Source: Desulfobacterales bacterium (lineage in GTDB: Bacteria; Desulfobacterota; Desulfobacteria; Desulfobacterales; JAQWFD01). Taken from it: 64,000 nt of DNA. Positions 38,292 through 46,463 of the stretch are shown here, piece by piece (position 1 is the stretch's first letter; every line of letters begins with the position of its first letter). The notes under the pieces were generated by a model. That model ran no database searches. It worked only from the letters and a program-made list of their open reading frames with translations, and was not told where the DNA came from. The DNA lies in assembly GCA_028704555.1 (NCBI GenBank), contig JAQWFD010000015.1, positions 17,993-81,992 on the forward strand, read 5' to 3'. Position numbers and translations under genes: made by a program.

Positions 38292-39185
38292 ATGCGTATA
38301 GTTACACGTCCTGATTTTGATGGTGTTGTTTGTGCGGTTCTTCTCTATGACGTCGAAGATATCAGGCCCCCGATAAAATGGGTGGAACCGAATGATATGC
38401 AAAAAGGGCTGGTTGATATTCAGTCCGGTGATATAATTGCCAACCTTCCATATCATTATGACTGCTCGTTATGGTTTGATCATCATTATACCAATCAGAT
38501 TGCCAGGCCATTTAATGGTGCTTTCAGAATAGCTCCTTCAGCCGCGGGTGTCGTTTACGGATATTATCTGGACAGATTTCAACGGAATTACAGCAAACTG
38601 GTCAGAGAAACAGATAAAATTGATTCTGCCGAATTAACCCTGGATGAAGTCCAGTATCCGGAAAAGTATGACTACGTGCTGCTTTCCATGACCATATCAA
38701 GTCATAGTCAAGAGGATGAAGCCTACTGGAACCGGCTCGTTGATTTGCTCAGAACTTATGATATTAATTTCGTTATGAAGAATCCGGAAGTCATCGCCCG
38801 CTGCCGTTCTGTGGTTGAACAGAACAGGCGCTACAAGGAGACGCTGAAAAAATATACCCGGCTGAACAGGCACGTTTCGATCACAGATTTCCGCATGTTA
38901 ACTGAAACACCCTCAGGGAATCGGTTTCTGGTCTATTCCATGTTTCCCGGTTCTGCAGTTAACGTGAAAATACGTTATGATAATGACAATCGGGACAAAC
39001 TGATTGTCAGCGTGGGGCACAGTATTTTTAATCGTAACTGTAAAGTCAATGCCGGGCTCCTGCTGTCAGGGTTTGAGGGGGGCGGCCATTACGGGGCGGC
39101 ATCATGCAGTTTTCATGCCAGCAAGGCAGAAGACTATGTGCCGAAGATTCTGGATGCCTTATTGAAAAATGAACCCATTAAATGA
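38292..39185 (+). CDS. DHH-family phosphoesterase-like protein
   Basis: 297 aa. N-terminal DHH motifs: IVTRPDFDGVVCAVLL, and SLWFDHHYTNQ, the metal-binding core of RecJ/exopolyphosphatase-type phosphoesterases. C-terminal part has DHHA1-like GFEGGGHYGAASCSFHA. Length and motifs resemble orphan exopolyphosphatase-like proteins; the substrate could be oligonucleotides, pAp/c-di-AMP or polyphosphate. AGGAG sits 8 nt before the ATG. Confidence 0.85.
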   Translation: MRIVTRPDFDGVVCAVLLYDVEDIRPPIKWVEPNDMQKGLVDIQSGDIIANLPYHYDCSLWFDHHYTNQIARPFNGAFRIAPSAAGVVYGYYLDRFQRNYSKLVRETDKIDSAELTLDEVQYPEKYDYVLLSMTISSHSQEDEAYWNRLVDLLRTYDINFVMKNPEVIARCRSVVEQNRRYKETLKKYTRLNRHVSITDFRMLTETPSGNRFLVYSMFPGSAVNVKIRYDNDNRDKLIVSVGHSIFNRNCKVNAGLLLSGFEGGGHYGAASCSFHASKAEDYVPKILDALLKNEPIK

Positions 39186-39363
39186 AGATGCATCTGGGTC
39201 CTGCGCTGGATAATATAGCCGATTTTTTCCGGGATGGCCGCTATGGGGTATTTTGAAGTCTAAAATCCGAGCCTGACCCATAGAAAAATGGGCTTCGCAT
39301 TCCACAGGCCAAGTCGCATACGTGGAAAATAGACTGCCGATGGATACCCGGGGAAAATTCCGG

Positions 39364-40698
39364 CTACATCCGGGGATCTATCCGGGAGCCGAACACCTGG
39401 GAGTTTTTAGTTATCCGATCGAGTCTGACCGTAATGATTTTATTTTTGAAATGGTCTTCTCCGGTGAACAGCACCGGAATATAGTTGGAAGACATGCCTT
39501 TCATCAGGCCGGTTTTTGTGTCTGTTTTTTCTTCGACCAGAATTCTGGTTTGGGTGCCAACCAGGTTTTCAAGGAATCGGGTCTTTTTCCGGTTCCCAAG
39601 TTCGCGCATCAGCCGGCATCGGTTTTTGATTTCACCCGGGGGGACTTTATCCGGAAATCGTGCTGCCGGGGTGTTTTTGCGGGATGAAAACGGAAATACA
39701 TGCAGATAGCTCACGGGTAATTCCTGAATCAGCGAATACGTGTTTTCAAAGGCTTCCGGGTTTTCTCCGGGAAAACCGATCAGCGTGTCGACCCCGATGG
39801 CGGCATCGGGCATCAGCTCATGGATTTGAAACACGAGGTTTTTGAAAAAAGAGCGCGTATAGGGACGGTGCATTCTTTTAAGAATACGGTCATCGCCGCT
39901 TTGCAGGGGAATATGAAAGTGACGGCAGAACATTTCGGATACAGATACCAGCCGGATGATGTCCGGGCTGAGTTCATGCGGTTCAATGGAACTTAACCGT
40001 ACCCTGTCAATACAACCGGATTCCTCAATCCGACGAATCAGAGACAACAGACTGGTGTCTGGTGACAGATCCAGCCCATAACAGCCAAGATGGATACCGG
40101 TAAGAACCACTTCCCGATAGCCGCTCTGTTTCAGCTTGCGAATTTGGCTCAGGACGTCTTCGGGCGGCATGCTCCGGCTTCGTCCCCGGGCAAACGGAAC
40201 GATGCAGTATGTGCAAAAATTATTGCATCCGTCCTGAATCTTTAAAAACGGCCTGGTCCGGGTTCCGATGGATATGTCCGGCAACGGCTGAAACCGCCGT
40301 TCTGTGGATATGTCATGACATTGACATGTTGCAGAAGCAGGGGCTTCCAAAGAACCGGACAGAATGCGGGGGATGTTGTGTTTGTCTGAATTGCCGATAA
40401 TATAGTCTACGCCCTGGATTTTTCGGATGGCATCGGGTTCGGTCTGGGCATAGCATCCCGTGACAATGATCAGTGCGTCGGGATTGGCCCGGACCGCCTG
40501 CCGGATGGCCTGTCTGGACTGCATGCTTGCCTTTTGTGTGACAGTACAGGTGTTGATGATACAGACGTTTACCTGATCATCGGCTTGAGAAGAATTCCAT
40601 CCCGATTGGGATAAATGGTGCGCCAGAGCTTCGGATTCGCATTGATTGACTTTACAGCCTAACGTCGTGATCTGATATTTACAGTTCTTGCCGGTCAA
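39364..40698 (-). CDS. mtaB: tRNA (N6-threonylcarbamoyladenosine-37-C2) methylthiotransferase
   Basis: 444 aa radical-SAM enzyme. N-terminal MTTase domain (ITTLGCKVNQCESEALAHHL), the iron-sulfur motif DGCNNFCTYCIVPFARGRSRS with the CxxxCxxC triad, and a C-terminal TRAM-type end. Installs the methylthio group of ms2t6A37. Best start is TTG at 40698 inside the 3' end of mnmA (20-nt overlap); no ATG is available at the conserved N-terminus. Downstream gene of the NIL-ferredoxin/mnmA pair. Confidence 0.94.
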   Translation of the reverse strand: MTGKNCKYQITTLGCKVNQCESEALAHHLSQSGWNSSQADDQVNVCIINTCTVTQKASMQSRQAIRQAVRANPDALIIVTGCYAQTEPDAIRKIQGVDYIIGNSDKHNIPRILSGSLEAPASATCQCHDISTERRFQPLPDISIGTRTRPFLKIQDGCNNFCTYCIVPFARGRSRSMPPEDVLSQIRKLKQSGYREVVLTGIHLGCYGLDLSPDTSLLSLIRRIEESGCIDRVRLSSIEPHELSPDIIRLVSVSEMFCRHFHIPLQSGDDRILKRMHRPYTRSFFKNLVFQIHELMPDAAIGVDTLIGFPGENPEAFENTYSLIQELPVSYLHVFPFSSRKNTPAARFPDKVPPGEIKNRCRLMRELGNRKKTRFLENLVGTQTRILVEEKTDTKTGLMKGMSSNYIPVLFTGEDHFKNKIITVRLDRITKNSQVFGSRIDPRM

Positions 40699-41797
40699 AA
40701 GTAATCCAACCTCCGCCTAATACCTCATCGTTATCGTAAAAAACCGCGCATTGCCCCGGGGTGACGGCCTGCTGGGGCTCATCGAACCGGACAGCTGCTG
40801 AATTTGCTCCGTCGGTAAACACGGTGGAGGGTACAGCGCTGTGCCGATATCTTATCCGGGTCATCGCCCTGAATGCGGTTTCGGGGGGTGTTCCTATCCA
40901 GTTGATATGTTCAACTTCGCATCCGTCCGTCAGCAAATTGCTTTTGAATCCGACAATCAGTCGGTTGTTTCGACTATCCAGTTTGACCACATAGTAGGGC
41001 TCGGCAGCCGGGCAATTGATCCCTTTCCGCTGTCCTACGGTAAACCGGTGAAGCCCTTGATGGGTTCCGAGCCGCTTTCCGTTTGTGTCAACAACAGGTC
41101 CCGGCTTCGGATCAAAATCCGGATGGGCCAGCAGAAAATCGCCATAGGTTCCGTTTTTGATAAAACAGATATCCTGACTTTCTGCTTTTTCAACCGGGGA
41201 CAGGCCTTTTTCGCGAGCAAAGGCCATTACCCGGGCTTTTGTCAACTCCCCGAGAGGAAAAACAGCGGTTTCCAGCTGATCTTGGGTCAGCATGGCGAGG
41301 AAATAAGATTGATCCTTGATCAGGTCCATGCCTTTGAGCAGATGACAGTTTCCGGACGCGTCTTTGACTTTTCGTGCATAATGGCCTGTTGCCAGTCGGG
41401 TGGCACCCAGTTTTTTTGCGGTGTCCGAGACAACACCGAATTTGATGGCAGCATTGCAGACCATGCAGGGGTTGGGGGTTTTGTTGTTTCGGTAGGTACG
41501 TATAAAATAGTCGATTACGTGGGTTTTAAATTGATGACGACAATCGATGATTTCAATCGGGATATCCAGCTGCCCGGCGATGGTTGACATTTTCCGGCTT
41601 ATCGACTCCCGGAGAGATGAAAACGAAGTGCCAATGGCCTCAAGCGCCTCGGGATACATGTTGCCTGAGGACGAAATCTGCTCAAATCCGGTAATAAAAT
41701 GAATGCCAATCAGATGATGGCCCTGTTCCTTTAACAGGCATGCTGCAATGAGCGAATCAATTCCGCCGCTGACAGCAATCGCGGTGAAGGGCTTCAT
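40679..41797 (-). CDS. mnmA: tRNA-specific 2-thiouridylase
   Basis: 372 aa. P-loop SGGIDSLIAACLL near the N-terminus, catalytic Cys111 in TPNPCMVCN and Cys211 in AESQDICFIK. Adds sulfur to U34 of tRNA-Lys, Glu and Gln. Overlaps the NIL-ferredoxin end by 4 nt and mtaB start by 20 nt, so it is part of a tightly coupled tRNA-thiolation operon. Confidence 0.96.
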   Translation of the reverse strand: MKPFTAIAVSGGIDSLIAACLLKEQGHHLIGIHFITGFEQISSSGNMYPEALEAIGTSFSSLRESISRKMSTIAGQLDIPIEIIDCRHQFKTHVIDYFIRTYRNNKTPNPCMVCNAAIKFGVVSDTAKKLGATRLATGHYARKVKDASGNCHLLKGMDLIKDQSYFLAMLTQDQLETAVFPLGELTKARVMAFAREKGLSPVEKAESQDICFIKNGTYGDFLLAHPDFDPKPGPVVDTNGKRLGTHQGLHRFTVGQRKGINCPAAEPYYVVKLDSRNNRLIVGFKSNLLTDGCEVEHINWIGTPPETAFRAMTRIRYRHSAVPSTVFTDGANSAAVRFDEPQQAVTPGQCAVFYDNDEVLGGGWITFDRQEL

Positions 41798-42222
41798 TCA
41801 AAAAAGTTCTCTCGGGGCTGACGGATTTCAAAGGCCCGGGTTGGACAGGCCGGAACGCAAAGTTCGCATAGACTGCATTTTGTCTGATCGAAAGTGACCG
41901 TCATTTCCGGCCGTTGAATCGAAAGTGCCCCGGTTGGGCAGACAGCGGTACATGCACCGCAATGCGTGCATTTATTGTTGTTTCGTTTGACTTCCTGAGA
42001 CGCATTCTGGACTTTAATGCCGTGTTGTTTCAGGAACTGAACCCCATCCTTGAAATTTTTTTTGGTTCCCGTCAATTCCAGCACCATAACCCCTTCTTTC
42101 CTGGGGAATATAGTGGCATTGAGAATATTAAATGTCAGGTCAAAATTTTTTGCCAGATTGCAGACAACCGGCTCCCGGGATTCGGTTTGGGCAAACCGGA
42201 GAATAAGAATTTTTGAATACAC
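41794..42222 (-). CDS. NIL domain / 2x[4Fe-4S] ferredoxin
   Basis: 142 aa. N-terminal NIL domain (LRFAQTESREPVVCNLAKNFDL), known from MetN C-termini, followed by two ferredoxin clusters: CTHCGACTAVCPTGA and CSLCELCVPACPTRA. The GTG at 42222 has GGAGG 5 nt upstream. Likely delivers electrons or sulfur to the neighbouring MnmA or MtaB; a link to methionine or sulfide handling is also suggested by the NIL domain. Inferred role only. Confidence 0.85.
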   Translation of the reverse strand: MYSKILILRFAQTESREPVVCNLAKNFDLTFNILNATIFPRKEGVMVLELTGTKKNFKDGVQFLKQHGIKVQNASQEVKRNNNKCTHCGACTAVCPTGALSIQRPEMTVTFDQTKCSLCELCVPACPTRAFEIRQPRENFFE

Positions 42223-42774
42223 ATCAGCCTCCGAATCAATATTTTTATAAAAACTATGATTCTAATTCTTTTTAAATGAAGTGTCAACTGATTGTCCGGT
42301 AATTCTCAGTGAAGGCGGCATCGTCCGGAACGCGCAATGGGGTACGCCGGAAGCGGGCGGGACTCCGCGGCCACACTTCGGAACTATGGCCGAAGCCTAT
42401 GATCGAGCCCGCCGGGCTTATCTGCCTAAGATCAAGTGAATCAGGGGATTGAACGGAGGCGTACACGGGTACGCCGGACTGAAGACCGTACCGCCCGCCC
42501 TGAAGATGGATACAGAAATTGGGGGGGAAAGACATTTTCGGATGGACAATGCTAAATAATTATTGCCTTCTGTAATAAAAAAAAAGTAAAAGAAAGTGGC
42601 TATAACCTGTTTTTATAAAGTAAATGCATTCTGATGTATTTGATTCGGTTGTTTAAAGCGTCTTGGCGTTGTCGGGCTTGTGGATTGAAAATTGAAGTCT
42701 ATTGGAGCTGACTTATGATTGAATCAGACTTCTGGTAATCATATTTTTAAACGTTTAGCTGGATCTATATTAAA
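42223..42774. other. Gene-free gap with degenerate repeats
   Basis: About 550 bases. At 42317-42411 lies a degenerate relative of the MITE-family right half (ACGCCGGAAGCGGGCGGGAC, then TATGGCC and TATGATCGAGCCC). No supported frame. Poly-A at about 42577-42595. Confidence 0.5.
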
Positions 42775-43680
42775 ATGAAAGCAGACAATGTAATACCGTT
42801 TTCGCCCAGAAAACGGCTTTGTGAAAAAGCCGAAGCGTATATGGATTCAATTGAACTTTTCCATGATGAAAAGGAAAAAGCGGTAGATATTCTGCTGAAA
42901 GTCATGACGTTTGCTGAAAGTGATTTGAAACAGAAAATTGTTTTGTTTTTAGGCGTGTTTGCGAAGGAAAAGTCAGTATGGTCATTTTACCGGATGCTGA
43001 CCGATTCTAAAGAGGATGATGAAATCCGGCATGTCACATCGATTCAGCTCAGTGTCATGTTTCCGTATCTGAAAAACCCCCAGCCGCTTATTGACCGGTT
43101 GATAGAAGATTTGAAAAATGAGGACTCCATGCTCCGGATGCATGCTGCGTTTGCTTTGGGGTGGGAAGGAAATTCCCAGGCAGCCATATCTTTGATCGAG
43201 CTGCTTTATGATCCGGATGTTGAAGTCCAGGAAAGTGCGGTCAATGCGCTTTCCAACCTTCGGGATGATCGGATCTTCAATCTGCTGGTTGATCGATTGG
43301 AAAATGCCTCTCGGGAGCAGAAACAAAGTATACTTTTCAACCTGTGGCGGTTTTATTCAAAGCAGAAAGAGGTCATATCGGTTTATCTCAGATATCTTGA
43401 TCATGATGAGGCCGATCTGCGCTATGATGCCCTGTTGCTGCTTGGCGGGATAGCAGCCCCGATCAGTTATCTCGAATCGCTTCATAAATGTATTGATGAC
43501 AACGACGTGCGGGTGAGGCTTCTGGCACTGGAAAGACTTTTTGAAATTGATAATGAACATCTGGAGATTTTCAGAAATGAGATCAAGGGATTGCTCTGCG
43601 ATGTGGACAGTGCAGTGAAACGGGCTGCTTCCCGGCTTCTGGGCCGTTTGGAAGGCAGCGGTTGCATCCTGCATTATTAA
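42775..43680 (+). CDS. HEAT-repeat protein
   Basis: 301 aa, almost entirely alpha-helical HEAT-like repeats (ALGWEGNSQAAISLIELL, AVNALSNLRDDRIFNLLVDRL, LLGGIAAPISYLESLHKC). About five or six repeats of 30-35 residues. A protein-binding scaffold, with no catalytic motif. Ends at the truncated edge of MITE copy C, so its 3' end may have been rewritten by that insertion. Confidence 0.85.
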   Translation: MKADNVIPFSPRKRLCEKAEAYMDSIELFHDEKEKAVDILLKVMTFAESDLKQKIVLFLGVFAKEKSVWSFYRMLTDSKEDDEIRHVTSIQLSVMFPYLKNPQPLIDRLIEDLKNEDSMLRMHAAFALGWEGNSQAAISLIELLYDPDVEVQESAVNALSNLRDDRIFNLLVDRLENASREQKQSILFNLWRFYSKQKEVISVYLRYLDHDEADLRYDALLLLGGIAAPISYLESLHKCIDDNDVRVRLLALERLFEIDNEHLEIFRNEIKGLLCDVDSAVKRAASRLLGRLEGSGCILHY

Positions 43681-43863
43681 AGGCGGCTGCCGGTGGCTCG
43701 CCATGAGGGCCATGAAGCGTTAAGCAGCGCAAACTGCTTGAGGCTTGCCGAGTTTTTGCGCTTTAGCTTCATGGCACCGGCATCCCCCTGTATCGTGCTG
43801 GAGAAGCCGGCAACGGCCGGGACGGCTCTCACGACGTTATGGCCGCAGTTATGATCAAACCCT
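43681..43863. mobile_element. MITE-like element, copy C (truncated, inverted orientation)
   Basis: Carries the terminal TGGCCGCAGTTATGATCAAACCC end at 43841-43863 and the inner palindrome in reverse orientation to copies A and D (CCATGAAGCGTTAAGCAGCGC, 43709 on). The other terminal repeat is missing. The left edge abuts the stop of the HEAT gene. Confidence 0.7.
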
Positions 43864-44014
43864 GATTTTATATGATAAGCGCTGCTGCATCCTGTACGAC
43901 TGCGTTTCGAAAGCTCGGAATATGGCGGTTGCCGCGTCCCTTGGCAACGCAGGAGATACGGGTTTTCCCGGAGGGCAAACAAAAGGGTTTATGCTTTCCC
44001 GGGCCCCGGGCGGG

Positions 44015-45565
44015 CTACATTTTTCTATCGTCATTGATAAAAGGCAATTCTACTACCTGAATCGGCTGCGAAGCCTTTCGTTGTTCCAGTCGGCGTTTTT
44101 CTTCGCTGTGAATCGCCAGCGCCAGGTATATTAATGCCGCCCGGACCATTTTCAATATACGCAACACTTTTATTTCAAAATCCTTGCGGTGAATTGAAAA
44201 ACCGAATGATTCGGAATTGTCGTTGGAATAAGGCAGTTTTTCGGGCGGCTCATGGTATTTGAGATATTTATGTTCAAGGTGGTTTCGTATCGCAAGAAGT
44301 TCTCTCGCGTCCGGTTCCAGAGCTTCCTTGAAGCCGTCCCTGTCTTCATATAAATCTTTACTGAGCCAGAACAATCCCCGCAGGGGCCAGTTTTCTGAAA
44401 GTTCCAGCGTTTTTCGCAAGGTGTTTGTGCGGGTATGGTTTTCATACCAGAATGTTCGGAAATGGACTTTTTTTTCTTTAATCGATAGCGGCATGTATCG
44501 ATTCAGAAAAAAAGCGATTTTATCAAACAGCGAGTACAGCATTCGGAATGATATTTTTATTTTTTCGGCTGCCAGCCCGTATACCGGATAATCCAGAGTG
44601 TTGAGGAGCAGAACATGGCTGTCTGAAAAGTGCTGCTCCTGCGATGTGATGCCGTCATAGTAGAGCCATCGGGCGGAAACATATTCCTGCTTGATTTGAT
44701 TGTAAAATCCGTGGAAATAGGGCGTTTCACCTTTCTCCATTATAATTGACGGCGTGCACAGCAGATCTGAGGCGGCCGACGGAAATGTGCCCAGATCATT
44801 TAATGGATTGAGAAACAGCCGGTATTGGAGGCACCAGGCTCTGTAGTTGATCTCTTCTTCTGTTTTTCCGGGTATGTTCGGCTGTACGTGTGAATTGATA
44901 TGAGGCATGGCTTCAGAAGAAAGGGCATGCTCGAGGTCGTGGAAATAATTTTGAAAAACCGGTTCGGCTTGGCGTTCAACCCCGCTTTCAAGTGCTGATT
45001 TCAGATCGTCACGGGCCTGCCTTAAAAAAAGGAGCGCGTGATCGTCATCATAGAGGGCATGTGCATAATGAATCAGTCCCAGGCCCCTGTTGCCTTTGGC
45101 CATGGAAAAATCCGGCTTGATGTCCAGGGCTTTATTCCAATACTCAATGGCTTCGACAAAGCGTCCGATTTGATACAGCGCTGCCGCAAGGTTTGTATAA
45201 ATGGGGCATACCTGAACGGCAGTTAACTCTCTGAAATCATCCTGTTTGACTGCAATGACGGATCGACGCAGATAAAAAAGCTGTTTTTCGATTTCCATCT
45301 GTTCCCAATTATCGGTTTCCGAAGTCAGCTGCAGTTTGTGCAGGTTACCCCAGATGTTTGAGGTATGATAGTTGAGGATGGCCTGCTGGGCAATGGTCAA
45401 ATCTCTTTTTCTGATTTCATTTGACAGCGAAAGCGCCTGATGCAGTCCCTTTTTTTTCTGACATCGAAACGCGGCATCTGTTAAAAGTCCAATGTGCTCT
45501 ATGGCCTCGTCCGTTGATAATGCCGATATGGTTTTCAGAGATATGAGTTTTCGGTAGATTTTCAT
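44015..45565 (-). CDS. TPR and LA2681-like HEPN domain protein
   Basis: 516 aa (or up to 583 if started at 45766). The N-terminal half has TPR-like helices (LYQIGRFVEAIEYWNKALDIKP, AKGNRGLGLIHYAHALYDDD). The C-terminal third resembles the LA2681-type HEPN domain, with the RNase-like RxxxxH motif in AIRNHLEHKYLK about 90 residues from the end. HEPN proteins are often RNases in toxin or phage-defence systems. The start is not certain; no clear ribosome site was found. It lies between MITE copies C and D. Family assignment is from memory of the motif, not a search. Confidence 0.6.
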   Translation of the reverse strand: MKIYRKLISLKTISALSTDEAIEHIGLLTDAAFRCQKKKGLHQALSLSNEIRKRDLTIAQQAILNYHTSNIWGNLHKLQLTSETDNWEQMEIEKQLFYLRRSVIAVKQDDFRELTAVQVCPIYTNLAAALYQIGRFVEAIEYWNKALDIKPDFSMAKGNRGLGLIHYAHALYDDDHALLFLRQARDDLKSALESGVERQAEPVFQNYFHDLEHALSSEAMPHINSHVQPNIPGKTEEEINYRAWCLQYRLFLNPLNDLGTFPSAASDLLCTPSIIMEKGETPYFHGFYNQIKQEYVSARWLYYDGITSQEQHFSDSHVLLLNTLDYPVYGLAAEKIKISFRMLYSLFDKIAFFLNRYMPLSIKEKKVHFRTFWYENHTRTNTLRKTLELSENWPLRGLFWLSKDLYEDRDGFKEALEPDARELLAIRNHLEHKYLKYHEPPEKLPYSNDNSESFGFSIHRKDFEIKVLRILKMVRAALIYLALAIHSEEKRRLEQRKASQPIQVVELPFINDDRKM

Positions 45566-45858
45566 AATATACAAATAAGTAATTTTGAGGATAAGGGCTA
45601 TCGTCCGGATTTGGATAGATCCGGACATTATGATCATCCGGGAGTAAGCAGCATAAGTTTGGACAAATCTATTAATGACGGTATCTGTTAGATATGTCAA
45701 TACGTCTTTAAAGGACTTGTCCAGCCAGAGCGAGGGATGTGTCATCGTGCCATGCGGATCGGCCATCCTGTTCTGATCGATATAACAGTTTCGTCGCGGA
45801 AACTGCAGGATTCAGCCGGTTTGAATAATTAAACGTGTGCTGGCAGATAACAATATCA
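45566..45858. other. Spacer upstream of the HEPN gene
   Basis: Contains the alternative in-frame extension of the HEPN gene to 45766 and AAT-rich sequence with no other gene. Confidence 0.4.
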
Positions 45859-46112
45859 GGGTTTGATCATAACTGCGGCCACCATGTCACGGGGCCCGTC
45901 CCGTCCATTGCCGGCTTCTCCAGCACGATCCGGGGGATGCCGGGCCCATGAAGCTAAAGCGCAAAAACTCGGCAAGCCTCAAACCGTTTGCGCTTTTTAA
46001 CGCTTCATGGTCCCGACATCTTTTCCCCGGATCGCGCCATGTCGTACGCCGGCAACGGACGGGACTTCAAGGCTGCGCACAGCAAAATATGGCCGCAGTT
46101 ATGATCAAGCCC
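45859..46112. mobile_element. MITE-like element, copy D (254 bp)
   Basis: Ends GGGTTTGATCATAACTG and its inverse ending AAGCCC, with one mismatch in the repeat. Same length as copy A and same inner palindrome. Flanking CAATATCA/CGATATCA (45851-45858 and 46113-46120) is an imperfect direct repeat, seven of eight bases. Confidence 0.85.
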
Positions 46113-46463
46113 CGATATCACGAGCGGCCTGATTGCCGATGACTTGATTCAGGGAGTTTTTAAATATGAAAAAGTCCGGAACAAACCATACAAAAGTTGC
46201 GGAAGGAAAATACCCAATTCCGGACAGGGATGCTGTAGCATCAGGCGGTCACGTTCGGAAATACGGAATGCGGTGTATCCATAACCGGTTTTGGATACAG
46301 AAAGCATCAATGTCCCATCGATGTCTCAGTCCTCTGATTTTCGGATAACCAAAGCTTTTTGTCTTGCGCTTTTTATGATACATTACGAATTTATTGACAT
46401 GCATAGTCCTAATACGATAGCGTTTAAACTTTTAATAAATAGATCCGATTTCTGGAGGATTCC
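46113..46463. other. Leader region upstream of ileS
   Basis: About 350 bases without a supported gene. A TTGACA box occurs at 46394 with a weak -10 around 46418 (TAGCGT, 18-bp spacer). The ileS ribosome site GGAGG is at about 46456. Confidence 0.4.

Noticed and set aside
42284..42535. 83-aa minus-strand frame in the gap after the NIL-ferredoxin gene
   Set aside because: Lies in degenerate repeat sequence related to the MITE family and has no supporting motif.
45948..46142. Frame beginning MKLKRKNSASLK inside MITE copy D (similar frames in copies A and C)
   Set aside because: The same peptide appears wherever the element occurs, on either strand. It follows the palindromic DNA, not a protein family, and has no ribosome site.
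46113..46463. T-box riboswitch upstream of ileS
   Set aside because: No T-box consensus or specifier-loop architecture was seen by eye, and the lineage rarely uses T-boxes for ileS.
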